Of a DNA stretch of 43,332 bases, positions 33,750 through 42,620 are shown piece by piece; the stretch's first letter is position 1, and every line of letters begins with the position of its first letter. The translations under genes and the position numbers were made by a program. This stretch comes from Acidimicrobiia bacterium (lineage in GTDB: Bacteria > Actinomycetota > Acidimicrobiia > Acidimicrobiales > SZUA-35). The stretch lies in contig QIKW01000195.1 in assembly GCA_003231975.1 (NCBI GenBank), positions 1 to 43,332 on the forward strand. Reading direction: 5' to 3'. The notes under the pieces were generated by a model. It searched no databases. It was not told the origin of the DNA and worked only from the letters and a program-made list of their open reading frames with translations.

Positions 33750-34718
33750 TTAGACCCTCCGGATTTCTTCGGTTCCGAACAGGCCGAACGGCTTTATCAG
33801 CAGCACCACCAGCATCACCAGGTAGGGCACAATGGTGGAGTAGCCGGGGCCAAGGATGCTGGTCCACTGGGCCAAGTATTGACCGGCGAAGATCTCGAAG
33901 AAGGCAATTATTAGGCCTCCGACCAGGGCGCCAACCACCGAGTCAAGCCCGCCAAGAACCACAACCGGTAGCACCCGGAATACCCAGAACGGATGAATTT
34001 CGAGGCTGACGTTTCCGGCTGGGGGCCAAGGCGCCATTGCGAAGAAGATGGCGGCCAGAGCGGCCAGGGCGGCGCCGAGAGCCCAAGCCATGGCGAATAC
34101 CCGGCCAACATTGATGCCCTGGGCCATTGCTGCTTCCTGGTCAAAGGCAACGGCCCGCATGGCAATCCCGAATCGGGATCTGTAGAACCAAAAAACGAAC
34201 ACAAAGGCCAGGGCGGCAGCAACCATTGCGGCTAGGTAGCTCTTTGGGAAGATGGCGCCGCCAACACTCCACGTTTCTGTTCCCCACGGAATGCCAACGC
34301 TGCGGCCGGTAATGGCCACCGCATCGAGGTTGAACGGCCGGATTGCGATTTCCAGGCCCAACGTGATTACCGCCATGGTGAACAGCGGCTGACCGATCAT
34401 TGGCCGAATGGCTATTCGTTCCAGCACCAACCCCAACAGGGCCGCCAGCATCAAGGCAATCACCAGATGAACCAGCCACATTGGAATGCTTGCTGTGTCT
34501 CCGGCATCAGGAGCCAGGGGGTTGCCCCACGGCAGAAACGGGATTCCCGCATCAGCAACCAGGATTGACATGAACATCGCACCGGCCATGGAAATGGCGC
34601 CAGCGGCAAAGTTCAGCACCTGCGTGCCCTTGAAGATCAGCACAAAGCTGAGGGCCAGGATGGCGTAGATGGAACCGAGGGCTATGGCCTTGGACAGCGT
34701 CTGGACAAAAATGATCAT
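33750..34718 (-). CDS. livH: LIV-type ABC transporter permease LivH
   Basis: A 322-residue permease with the family pattern GSIYAILALSFVLIFKGTQVLNFAAGAISMAGA at the N-terminus, RSRFGIAMRAVAFDQEAAMAQGINV as the ATPase-contact loop and LPVVVLGGLDSVVGALVGGLIIAFFE near the end. It forms the channel with LivM. Its ATG overlaps the fadD stop by four bases (ATGA). Confidence 0.91.
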   Translation of the reverse strand: MIIFVQTLSKAIALGSIYAILALSFVLIFKGTQVLNFAAGAISMAGAMFMSILVADAGIPFLPWGNPLAPDAGDTASIPMWLVHLVIALMLAALLGLVLERIAIRPMIGQPLFTMAVITLGLEIAIRPFNLDAVAITGRSVGIPWGTETWSVGGAIFPKSYLAAMVAAALAFVFVFWFYRSRFGIAMRAVAFDQEAAMAQGINVGRVFAMAWALGAALAALAAIFFAMAPWPPAGNVSLEIHPFWVFRVLPVVVLGGLDSVVGALVGGLIIAFFEIFAGQYLAQWTSILGPGYSTIVPYLVMLVVLLIKPFGLFGTEEIRRV

Positions 34719-36595
34719 GTGTACATGTCTTCGATCAGATCAGCGAATGCATCCTCAACCGATGACCGCTTCAGTTTCTGGGTTGCTGTCAGCTCGCCAT
34801 CTTCATGGTCAAGCTCTTTGGGGATCAGCCTGAACTCTCGAATGTTTTCCACCCGGGCATACCGTTCGTTCGTCTTCGCAACCTCGGACTTGATGAGTTC
34901 AAGCACCTCGGGTTTTTCGGTGAGGTCTCGGTAGGTGGTGTATGGGATGTTCTTGCGGTTGGCCCAGTTGCCAACGGTGTCGAGTTCAATGGCGATTAGG
35001 GCGGCCAGGAACTTGCGGCGGTCTCCAATCACCATTGCCTCGTTGATGAACGGAGAGGTCTTGAGGGCGTTCTCGATCTCGGAAGGCGAAATGTTCTTGC
35101 CGCCGGCAGTGATAATGATGTGCTTGATCCGGTCGATGATCTTCAGGTGGGTGCCGTCAACCCACTCGCCAACGTCGCCCGTTTTCAGCCAGCCGTCTTC
35201 GGTGAACGTTTCTTTGGTTTGCTCGGGTTTGCCCCAGTAGCCAACAAAGTTTCCAAGGTGTTTGGTTTGCACCTCCCCGGTTTCTTCATCAATCCGAACG
35301 CTGCCCTTAATGGCCGGGTAGGCCTCGCCAACGGTGCCAACCTTCACCCGTCCGTGCAGGTTGCAGGTGGCAACAGCAGAGTTCTCGGTCATCCCGTAAA
35401 GCTCATACACGTTGAGGCCAAGGCCCATGAAGAACTCAAGTACCTCGGGCGCTATTGGGGCGGCGCCGGTGCCGGTCCAGCGGGCCCGACGAAGGCCAAG
35501 CCGTTCCCGAAGAGCCCGGTACACAAACACCCAACCAATGCCGTAGGCCAGCCGGGCGCCGATGGTCCAGCCGCCTCCGTTTGCCACCCGAGACCGGCCT
35601 ATCCAGGCGGCCAGCTTCAAGAAGCTGCCAAGGAACAGCTTCTTGATTGGGCTGGAGTCTGCCCCTCTGATTTGCACCCCGGCATACAGCTTCTCCCAAA
35701 CCCTGGGAACCGCGAAGAAGATGGTTGGCTGAACTTCCCTTAGGTCTTGGGCCACCGACTCAATGGATTCGCCGAAGTTCAGCATCACGCTCTGGGAGAC
35801 CAACTGCCAGGTTGAGAAGATCCGCTCGGCAACGTGGCACAGCGGCAGGTAGGTGAGCACCGAGTCGTCTGGGCCCGGCAACTTACCGCCCTGCACCCGC
35901 TCTTTGGTGCGAAGGATCACCTCCATGGCAAAGTCGGCGTTGGCGTTGGTAACCATTGCCCCCTTTGGCGGGCCCGTGGTGCCAGAGGTGTAGACGAAAG
36001 TCATCACGTCGTCGGCCTCAGCTTGGGCCATCAGGTTCTCTAATTCCGTTGGGTTGTTGCTGCGGTACTCCGCACCCATCGCCAGAAAGTCGTCCCAAAA
36101 GAGCAGCCGCTGGTCATCGCTGCGACGGATGCCGCGGGGTTCAACATAGATGATGCGCTCAACCGAGGGGAAGCTGGCAGCGGGGAGCTCTATCACCTTG
36201 TCTGCCTGCTCTTGGTCCTCGGCCAGGTGAATCTTCGAGGTGCTGTCGTTCAGCGTGTACTCAACCTCGGCGTGGGGGTTTGTTGGGTACAGGCCAACGG
36301 TGATTCCCCGCACCGCAACGGCAGCCAAATCCATGATCACCCACTCTGGGCGATCCTCAGAGTGGATGCTGACTCGGTCGCCAACATCAACCCCAAGAGA
36401 CAGCAGGCCGTTGGCGGCAAGGGACACCTGATCCCAAACCTGAGCCCACGTGAGCCCTTTCCAGATGCCGAGGTTCTTTTCTCGCATCACAACATGGTCT
36501 GGCGTTTTTATCGCCCAATCTCGGGCCCGGCTGGCAACGGTGGGATACCCCGTGCCAGGTTTGGCTGCGGCCGGCTTCTCGGCAACTGCGGTCAT
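34715..36595 (-). CDS. fadD: Long-chain-type acyl-CoA synthetase heading the liv operon
   Basis: A 626-residue AMP-forming ligase of the long-chain (FadD15/ACSL) type. Motifs are FVYTSGTTGPPKGAM near residue 190, YLPLCHVAERIFS, YGMTENSAVATC near 400, TGDVGEWVDGTHLKIIDR near 475 and IIITAGGKNISPSEIENAL near 495; the C-terminal catalytic Lys is in TATQKLKR. The ORF track starts at 36631, but ATG 36595 has AAGGGGAG directly upstream. As first gene of fadD-livHMKFG it suggests that the imported compound is CoA-activated on entry. The exact acid is unknown. Confidence 0.9.
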   Translation of the reverse strand: MTAVAEKPAAAKPGTGYPTVASRARDWAIKTPDHVVMREKNLGIWKGLTWAQVWDQVSLAANGLLSLGVDVGDRVSIHSEDRPEWVIMDLAAVAVRGITVGLYPTNPHAEVEYTLNDSTSKIHLAEDQEQADKVIELPAASFPSVERIIYVEPRGIRRSDDQRLLFWDDFLAMGAEYRSNNPTELENLMAQAEADDVMTFVYTSGTTGPPKGAMVTNANADFAMEVILRTKERVQGGKLPGPDDSVLTYLPLCHVAERIFSTWQLVSQSVMLNFGESIESVAQDLREVQPTIFFAVPRVWEKLYAGVQIRGADSSPIKKLFLGSFLKLAAWIGRSRVANGGGWTIGARLAYGIGWVFVYRALRERLGLRRARWTGTGAAPIAPEVLEFFMGLGLNVYELYGMTENSAVATCNLHGRVKVGTVGEAYPAIKGSVRIDEETGEVQTKHLGNFVGYWGKPEQTKETFTEDGWLKTGDVGEWVDGTHLKIIDRIKHIIITAGGKNISPSEIENALKTSPFINEAMVIGDRRKFLAALIAIELDTVGNWANRKNIPYTTYRDLTEKPEVLELIKSEVAKTNERYARVENIREFRLIPKELDHEDGELTATQKLKRSSVEDAFADLIEDMYT

Positions 36596-36669
36596 CGATT
36601 CTCCCCTTGTCGTGGCGGTCCTACGCGACACCTGGGCCGGTCAAAGCCCAGTTCTGGCAGCGTACTTTA

Positions 36670-36923
36670 GATGGTGCCATCCAACGCAAATGCCCACCTC
36701 TTGAAAATCTTCTTTCTGGCCAAGCCACGGTGGCGTTCTCATGGATCGCAATCCTGGCCTTCGTAAGGCTGTCATCAAAGCCGGGGTTGGCGGCAACCTT
36801 GTCAACGACGCCCACTTGGCTGCGCTTGCAATTGAGCACAAATGCCAGGTGGTTTCATACGACAACGACTTCTCGCGCTTTCCTGGCGTCAAGTGGGAGC
36901 AACCGCCGACGGCCCCAGCCTAA
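36670..36923 (+). pseudogene. Broken vapC (PIN-domain toxin) remnant
   Basis: The left part in frame 1 reads PLENLLSGQATVAFSWIAILAFVRLSS, which matches the middle of VapC toxins. The right part, in another frame (36741-36923), reads GNLVNDAHLAALAIEHKCQ then VVSYDNDFSRFPGVKW, the VapC C-terminus with its acidic PIN residues. The segment normally between them and the N-terminal metal-binding Asp region are missing, and the two parts are out of frame near 36770. No vapB antitoxin gene is visible. It therefore looks like a toxin gene inactivated by an internal deletion and frameshift. Confidence 0.75.
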
Positions 36924-36924
36924 G

Positions 36925-36947
36925 CTAAGACCCGTGTTGGGTCTTAG
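36925..36947 (+). terminator. Hairpin after the vapC remnant
   Basis: CTAAGACCC pairs perfectly with GGGTCTTAG around a five-base loop, one base after the remnant's TAA. It is probably the old terminator of the toxin operon, still intact. The following 120 bases up to 37069 show no gene. Confidence 0.65.
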
Positions 36948-37069
36948 GACCTGGTCGGCGACGTGTAGATCTGCCTGATGCGTGGGAAACCCGCTCAGTG
37001 TTAGCTTCGAAGAGACCTCGCAAGGCGGAAATCAGCACGGGGAACAGCTAACTAGCAGAACGGACGGCA

Positions 37070-37636
37070 ATGAAAATTCGCGCCCACAAATGGCTCTTCT
37101 TGGCGCTGACTCTCTCACTGGTCGCGGCGGCTTGTGGTAACAGCACCGATGAGAGTTCGGTCGAGCAGGCGATCGGCTCGGAGCAAGAGATCGCTACCGA
37201 CGAGGTTCCTGACACTCCTGAGAACGACCAGGCTGAAGCCACCACCACAACCGCTGAAGCCACCACCACAACCGCTGAAGCCACCACCACAACCGCTGAA
37301 GCCACCACCACAACAATCCTTGGGGCAGATGCAACTCTATACTGCGTTGTTGTTCTCACGACCGAGCTAAGGTTTCTCGACCTCTCGGCGGACGACCTCG
37401 AAAACCCCGACACTCTCGAGGCGCTCTACACCGAGGTAGTTGACTTGTTTAACGCAGCAGTGCCGCCAGCTGAGATAGCTGAGGATTTTGAAGTAGTCAG
37501 AGATTGGCTTTCAGAAACGAACGATGCTTTGATCGCTGCTGACTACGACAGTGCTGCGGCTGCCGGTTTACCGGTCGTCCCTGACGAGGCCACCCAGACT
37601 CGGTTTACTTTGTTCAACAGACAGCTGTGTAGCTAA
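37070..37636 (+). CDS. Lipoprotein with an AEATTTT repeat linker
   Basis: The 188-residue product has a basic N-terminus, a hydrophobic signal and a lipobox near residue 23 (LVAAACGNS). An acidic stretch leads into four AEATTTT repeats (about residues 55-82). The C-terminal domain of about 105 residues is mostly helical, with FLDLSADDLENPDTLEALYTEVVDLF and two Cys. No family is recognised. The repeat probably acts as a flexible stalk lifting the domain off the membrane. Its TAA overlaps the convergent dehydrogenase stop by four bases. Confidence 0.75.
   Translation: MKIRAHKWLFLALTLSLVAAACGNSTDESSVEQAIGSEQEIATDEVPDTPENDQAEATTTTAEATTTTAEATTTTAEATTTTILGADATLYCVVVLTTELRFLDLSADDLENPDTLEALYTEVVDLFNAAVPPAEIAEDFEVVRDWLSETNDALIAADYDSAAAAGLPVVPDEATQTRFTLFNRQLCS
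37232..37315 (+). repeat. 21-bp x 4 tandem repeat
   Basis: GCTGAAGCCACCACCACAACC occurs four times head to tail; only the last copy differs, ending ACAACA. Each unit encodes AEATTTT, so copy-number change would keep the reading frame. Confidence 0.95.
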
Positions 37637-38598
37637 TAGCCAGCCGTGGTGTCTACCAGGCCAAGCAGCGGTTGGCCTGAGATGAACCTCTGAACGTTGT
37701 CGGTGATGTGCGCGGCCAGCAGCGGAACTCCCATTGCTTGGGTGTTGCCAACGTGGGGCGAAATGATGGCTCGGGGCTCTGACCACAGCGGGTGGCCGTC
37801 GGGCAGCGGCTCTGGGTCTGTCACGTCAAGGGCCGCGCCGCCGATGGCGCCGCTCGCCAAGGCGTCAACCAGCGCGTCGGTTTGCACATGGCCACCGCGG
37901 GCCACGTTTACCAACCAGGCGTGCCGGGGCATTGCCGCCAACTCGGCCGCTCCGATTACACCGGCGGTTTCATCTGTAAGTGCCAGCGCCAGAACAACAA
38001 GGTCGGCCGACGCCAGCGCATCAAGATGGCTGCCAAGCCGAACGGTTGCGTTGGCCCCCGGAAACGGATCGGTCGAGCGACGAACCACCGTGATGTGGCA
38101 GCCCCAGGTTTCGATCAGTCGCAGCAACTCTGAGGTGATTCCGCCCCCACCAAAGACCACAACGTTGGCCCCAAACAGATTTCTGCCAACTTCGGCCGGC
38201 CAGGTCTTGGATCTGGCAAAGGTATGGATTCCGCGAAGCCCGGCAAGGCCAAGGGCCAGCGCGTGCTCGGCCACCGGCGTGGCGTAAACCCCTTTTGCAC
38301 AAGTCCAGATTCGCTTGTCGTCCAGATACCGAACAAACGGCTCAATACCCGCATACGGCAGCGCCACCCAGCGAATGTTTGGCCCCGCGGCCAGCACCGC
38401 TGGCAACGAGGCCACCTCGGCCGGGTCGGCCCACACCAACGCCGCCGCATCTTCTGGCACCGCGGGCACTCCCCCGCCAGCAACTACTGCCTCAACCAGG
38501 CTCTCGTACCGCCCAGACTTCGGAAGAATGGTTATTGAATTGGGTCGGCGATCGCCTCCCGGCCTTCGGGCCGTCCCGGTCTTGTCAGTTGATTGCAT
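37633..38598 (-). CDS. D-2-hydroxyacid dehydrogenase, NAD-binding
   Basis: The 321-residue protein has the two-domain fold of D-isomer 2-hydroxyacid dehydrogenases. The nucleotide-binding segment is VVVFGGGGITSELLRLIETWG near residue 142. The catalytic Arg lies in LVNVARGGHVQTDAL near 232, the Glu in DVTDPEPLPDGHPLW and the His in ISPHVGNTQAMG near 290. The substrate is not predictable. The ATG at 38598 overlaps the end of the cystathionine enzyme gene by 14 bases, suggesting coupling. The first 20 residues (RRPGGDRRPN) are encoded by a repeat-like sequence and may not be part of the fold. Confidence 0.85.
   Translation of the reverse strand: MQSTDKTGTARRPGGDRRPNSITILPKSGRYESLVEAVVAGGGVPAVPEDAAALVWADPAEVASLPAVLAAGPNIRWVALPYAGIEPFVRYLDDKRIWTCAKGVYATPVAEHALALGLAGLRGIHTFARSKTWPAEVGRNLFGANVVVFGGGGITSELLRLIETWGCHITVVRRSTDPFPGANATVRLGSHLDALASADLVVLALALTDETAGVIGAAELAAMPRHAWLVNVARGGHVQTDALVDALASGAIGGAALDVTDPEPLPDGHPLWSEPRAIISPHVGNTQAMGVPLLAAHITDNVQRFISGQPLLGLVDTTAGY
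38539..38572. repeat. Repeat element, copy B, inside a gene start
   Basis: This stretch beginning ATTGGGTCGGCGATCG resembles 6262-6294. It contains the palindromes GGCGATCGCC and GGCC-TTCG-GGCC. It encodes the odd Arg/Gly-rich N-terminus of the hydroxyacid dehydrogenase. Confidence 0.4.
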
Positions 38599-39784
38599 TC
38601 AGGGCCTGGGTTAGGTCGGCCAGGATGTCTGCCTCGTCTTCGATGCCAATCGAGAGCCGCACCAGATCATCTGGCACCTCAAAGGCAGACCCCTCTGCCG
38701 ATGCGTGGGTCATCACCCCGGGGTGCTCAATCAGGGACTCAACCGCCCCAAGAGACTCGGCCAGGATGAATAGCTTGGTGCTCTCGATCATCTTCATCGC
38801 GGCGTCACGACCGGCGGCGGCCCTGAAGCTAACCATGCCGCCAAAGCCCGACATCTGGCGAACGGCCGCCTCATGACCAGGATGACCTGGTAAGCCCGGG
38901 TAGAACACAGTCGACACCGCGGGATGGGCTTGCAGCAGCTGCACAACGGCGGCAGCATTTTCGTTGTGGCGGTCCATCCGAACTGCCAGGGTCTTGGCCC
39001 CCCTTAGCGTGAGGTAAACATCCCACGGCCCACGCACGGCGCCAACCGAGTTCTGGATGAAACGAAGCTGTGTGTCGAACTCGGCGTTGTTGGTTGCGGC
39101 GAAACCGCCGACGGTGTCGGAGTGGCCGCCCAGGTACTTCGTTGTGGAGTGCACAACAATGTCGGCGCCATGCGCCAGCGGCTGTTGGAGGTATGGCGTG
39201 GCAAAGGTGTTGTCGCAAATGAGGATGGCGTCGTTGGCGTGAGCCACAGCGGCCACCGCGGCTATGTCGATCACGGTGAGCAGCGGGTTCGTTGGCGTCT
39301 CGGCCCAAACCATCTTGGTGTTCTGCGGCCACGCGCCTGCCAGCGCTTGGGGATCAGTGAGATCGTGAGCCGACCAGGTGATGCCCATCGGAGCAAAGAC
39401 TTTCGAGATCAGCCGAAACGTTCCCCCGTATGCATCGTTGCCCATCACTATGTGATCACCGGGTCGCAGCATCCGGAGAATGGCATCTTCGGCTGCCATG
39501 CCCGACGCGAAGTCGACCCCGAAGGCTGCCTCTTCCATCGAGGCGAACGCCCTTTCAAGCGCAGTGCGGGTTGGGTTGCCGGTGCGGGCGTACTCGTAGC
39601 CGCTGTGCTTGCCAACCGCTTCCTGGGCGAAGGTTGAGGTTTGGAACACAGGAACAGTAACCGCCCCCGTGATTGGCTCGGGATCCTGGCCGACATGAAG
39701 AGCCCGCGTGCTGAACCCGTACGACGTCGGTTCTGACGGTGCTCGGTCTGGCGCTGGTTGGTCTGGCGCTGGTTGGTCTGACAT
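38585..39784 (-). CDS. Cystathionine gamma-lyase / gamma-synthase family PLP enzyme
   Basis: A 399-residue Cys/Met-metabolism PLP enzyme. Typical features are [22 protein letters not shown] near residue 64, [12 protein letters not shown], the cofactor Asp in [13 protein letters not shown] and the PLP Lys near 216 in [12 protein letters not shown]. Paired with cystathionine beta-synthase 24 bases upstream, it most likely acts as a cystathionine gamma-lyase giving cysteine. The synthase role cannot be excluded. The N-terminus has a short QPAPD duplication from a 15-bp tandem repeat (39745-39774). Confidence 0.9.
   Translation of the reverse strand: MSDQPAPDQPAPDRAPSEPTSYGFSTRALHVGQDPEPITGAVTVPVFQTSTFAQEAVGKHSGYEYARTGNPTRTALERAFASMEEAAFGVDFASGMAAEDAILRMLRPGDHIVMGNDAYGGTFRLISKVFAPMGITWSAHDLTDPQALAGAWPQNTKMVWAETPTNPLLTVIDIAAVAAVAHANDAILICDNTFATPYLQQPLAHGADIVVHSTTKYLGGHSDTVGGFAATNNAEFDTQLRFIQNSVGAVRGPWDVYLTLRGAKTLAVRMDRHNENAAAVVQLLQAHPAVSTVFYPGLPGHPGHEAAVRQMSGFGGMVSFRAAAGRDAAMKMIESTKLFILAESLGAVESLIEHPGVMTHASAEGSAFEVPDDLVRLSIGIEDEADILADLTQALNAIN
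39745..39780. repeat. 15-bp tandem repeat at the start of the cystathionine enzyme gene
   Basis: GGTCTGGCGCTGGTT occurs twice, followed by a partial third copy, and encodes the QPAPD repeats in the disordered N-terminus. The frame is preserved. Confidence 0.8.
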
Positions 39785-39808
39785 GAGCTCCTAGCTTTCG
39801 TGAGGGGT

Positions 39809-41182
39809 TTAGGCGTCGGCCGGGTCTAGCGACAGGAAGCCCAGCAGGTCTGCCCTGGCTAGAACTGTGCGGGGGCGGCCGCCGTCAAGCACTAGCAGCG
39901 CGGGCGCCATGTCAAGCAGATGCACTGCCATTTCAACGGGCTGGCCAATGCCGATGGTTGGCAGCTTTGGGCTCATCACGTCTTCGACCGAGCCTTCCAG
40001 AACCGCCATGTTGCCAAACGCCGACTCCATTATTCGCAGCTCGTCTATTGAGCCCATCACCTCGGCCGCGGCCAGGGGCATCTCGTTCTTGGCCACCGGC
40101 AGCTGCGAAACGTCGTGTTCGTGCATCAGCTCAACAACGTCTCGAACCGTGTCGGTTGGCCTGGCATACAGCAGCCGCGGAATGTCTCCCTCTTTGGCTT
40201 CCAAAACCTCGGCCACTACCGGCCCCGGGGAGCGCAGAAAACCGAAGCCTGCCATCCAGTCTTCGTTGAACACGGTGGACAGGTAGCCGCGGCCGGAATC
40301 TGGGGTAAGCACAACAACAAGATCGTCAGCCGTCAGGCCACGGGCCACTTCCAGGGCGGCAAACACCGCCGTGCCACAGGATCCACCAATCAGAAGGCCT
40401 TCTTTCTGGCTGACGTCTCGGGCCGTTATGAAGCTGTCGTGGTCAGACACCGGGATCACTCGGTCAACAACGTCGGCGTGATAGGTGGTAGGCCAGAAAT
40501 CTTCGCCAACTCCCTCAACCAGGTAGGGCCGTCCGGAGCCGCCGCCGTAAACAGATTGGTCGGGGTCGCCAACCACAATCTGCACAGCCGGGTTCTGTTC
40601 CTTCAGGAAGCGGCCAACTCCAGAAACCGTGCCGCCGGTGCCTGCCCCGCACACAAAGTGGGTGACCTTCCCGTCGGTCTGGCGCCAAATTTCGGGACCG
40701 GTTGTGTCGTAGTGAGACTGCGGGTTGGCGGGGTTGGCGTATTGGTTTGGCCGGAAGGCGTCTGGCGTTTCGTTCACCAACCGCTCTGCGGTTGAGTAGT
40801 AAGACGTTGGGTCTTCGGGAGCCACCGCAACCGGGCACACGATCACCTCGGCCCCGTAGGCCCGCAACAGGTCAACTTTCTCTTTGCCAACCTTGTTGGT
40901 TGTGACGAACTTGCACTTGTAGCCACGCTGGGCCGCAACAATGGCCAGGCCAACTCCGGTGTTGCCAGAGGTTGGTTCGATGATGGTGCCGCCCGGCTTC
41001 AGCAGCCCGTCTCGCTCGGCCGCGTCGATCATGGCCAGGGCGGGCCGATCTTTGGAGCTACCGCCCGGATTCGTTACCTCATACTTCACAACAACGGGGC
41101 AGTCGATCCCGTCAACTACCTGACGAAGCCGCACCATTGGCGTGTTGCCTATGAGGCCCAGAACCGAGTCTGCGATCTCCAC
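39809..41182 (-). CDS. cbs: Cystathionine beta-synthase with CBS domains
   Basis: Residues 1-310 or so form a fold type II PLP enzyme: the PLP Lys lies in TNPGGSSKDRPAL near 44, the substrate loop is EPTSGNTGVGLA and the phosphate loop is CGAGTGGTVSGVGRF. Residues 325-457 contain a CBS-domain pair (RLLYARPTDTVRDVVELM, then VEDVMSPKLPTIGIGQPVEMAV) that may regulate activity. It would condense homocysteine with serine. The GTG at 41182 is preferred over the track's TTG at 41197 because GGAAGGG lies six bases before it. It leads the operon with the gamma-lyase and the dehydrogenase. Confidence 0.91.
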   Translation of the reverse strand: MEIADSVLGLIGNTPMVRLRQVVDGIDCPVVVKYEVTNPGGSSKDRPALAMIDAAERDGLLKPGGTIIEPTSGNTGVGLAIVAAQRGYKCKFVTTNKVGKEKVDLLRAYGAEVIVCPVAVAPEDPTSYYSTAERLVNETPDAFRPNQYANPANPQSHYDTTGPEIWRQTDGKVTHFVCGAGTGGTVSGVGRFLKEQNPAVQIVVGDPDQSVYGGGSGRPYLVEGVGEDFWPTTYHADVVDRVIPVSDHDSFITARDVSQKEGLLIGGSCGTAVFAALEVARGLTADDLVVVLTPDSGRGYLSTVFNEDWMAGFGFLRSPGPVVAEVLEAKEGDIPRLLYARPTDTVRDVVELMHEHDVSQLPVAKNEMPLAAAEVMGSIDELRIMESAFGNMAVLEGSVEDVMSPKLPTIGIGQPVEMAVHLLDMAPALLVLDGGRPRTVLARADLLGFLSLDPADA

Positions 41183-41330
41183 TTCGTACCCTTCCAAACA
41201 CCCCGACGGCGGCTATCGCCTCGGTTCTGCGAAGCGTAGTGTTGCAACCGGCCAGCCGTGCCAATCAGGCAGCGGTTGCCAGGTTCTGGTTGCCAGGATC
41301 ATGGAGTGGTCTGGCCTAGGCCTACGTCGG

Positions 41331-42620
41331 TCAGAGAGTCAGGAACTGGATATGGAGGTCTCGGTGAACATCGAGCACGGCAGCTTCTGCTGCAAACTCA
41401 GGCCATCGAGCAGCGGCGGCTTGGACTTGGCCGATGATCTCGTCGACCTCGCGAGGTTTCATGTCTGCAACGCGACCGAGTTCCCAGATGTCGGCACGCA
41501 CGAACTCGCCTGCCTTGCCGTTAACGGTCATCTGATGACTGTGGAGCCAGCGGTTGCCAGGTTCGACGGCGTAGGTGACGTCGTAGGCCGGCGACAGAGC
41601 CCAGTCCCCTTCGGAATTCATCATGATGGTCATGTTCTTTGTGTGGTCATCTTGGTTGCGGGCCAGCAGGTTGAACACACAACGGTGAACCATTTGAGCG
41701 AAGTCAGGGCGTGGGCACGCAAGTTCACGCAGGGTTGACAGGGCGATCTCATACGAGGCAGAGCGCGGCTGGTTGTAGTCCCAGTGGCCGATGGCGCAGA
41801 GGGTTTGGGTGTGGACCTTGGTTCCGTCGTCCGGCCGGTCGAACCTTCGGGTCATGAAGTGAGCCCGGCCACCCTCCTCGAGCAGCCGACACTCGGTCAT
41901 TTCGACACCGGCAGCCAGTGCCATCAGGTAGTAGGCGTATTCGACCCGACCCCACCCATTCGGGTCAGAAAGCCCGCGGTCTCCGGACTTGTCGACCCCA
42001 TCGAACTTCAACAACCAGTGCTCGAATCCGGCTGGAAGATCGGTGAGCTGCCCGGATCTGACCTCGCCCGAGTCGCGGTTCCAGGCGATGACGGCCTTGG
42101 CCCGCGCACCGCCGGCGGACGTGCCGACGGAGAGGATGCGGTTAAGGTCCTCTCCGCCGAGACCCGAAGTGCTGAGTTGGCCCTTCGCGCTGAGCGCATC
42201 GTTGGCCAGCGCCACCAACTGCTCGACCTCAAGCGCCTCGGCTATCAGGTCGTGACGATCCAGCGCGGGACGGTATTCGAGAGCTCCCATCCCCCGGTTT
42301 CCGGTGTAGCAGAGCTGCTCGATGGCGCTGAAGTCATTCATCGATCGACCTTGGGAGGCGAGCCATTGGCCTATCAGATCTTGGCCGAACCTATCAGGGA
42401 GCGAATCAGCGAGGAGCCCGGGCAGGCCCTTGAAAGTAGCGACGTTGAGACGTGCGAAGCTGTCGGCATAGACGTCGGTGCTAAGCGGCAATGTCAGCGG
42501 AGCGACTTCGATGCCCTGGTCAACCGCCCTACGGGTGTACTCGAACGCTATTCTTCCGTTGATCTCGGCGACGGTTGCGATGTGGAGGCCCCACAGGTGA
42601 ACTTCTGCGACGGCACTCAC
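41331..42620 (-). CDS. hipA: HipA-type Ser/Thr kinase toxin
   Basis: The 429-residue protein has the HipA N-terminal subdomain (PLTLPLSTDVY, FKGLPGLLADSLPDRFG) and kinase core: the Gly-rich GTSAGGARAKAVIAW near residue 166, catalytic loop ARNQDDHTKNMTI near 320 and metal-binding SPAYDVTY near 343. All key motifs are present, so it is probably active. E. coli HipA phosphorylates glutamyl-tRNA synthetase and causes dormancy; the target here is unknown. Its GTG overlaps the hipB stop (GTGA), so toxin translation depends on the antitoxin gene. Confidence 0.92.
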   Translation of the reverse strand: MSAVAEVHLWGLHIATVAEINGRIAFEYTRRAVDQGIEVAPLTLPLSTDVYADSFARLNVATFKGLPGLLADSLPDRFGQDLIGQWLASQGRSMNDFSAIEQLCYTGNRGMGALEYRPALDRHDLIAEALEVEQLVALANDALSAKGQLSTSGLGGEDLNRILSVGTSAGGARAKAVIAWNRDSGEVRSGQLTDLPAGFEHWLLKFDGVDKSGDRGLSDPNGWGRVEYAYYLMALAAGVEMTECRLLEEGGRAHFMTRRFDRPDDGTKVHTQTLCAIGHWDYNQPRSASYEIALSTLRELACPRPDFAQMVHRCVFNLLARNQDDHTKNMTIMMNSEGDWALSPAYDVTYAVEPGNRWLHSHQMTVNGKAGEFVRADIWELGRVADMKPREVDEIIGQVQAAAARWPEFAAEAAVLDVHRDLHIQFLTL

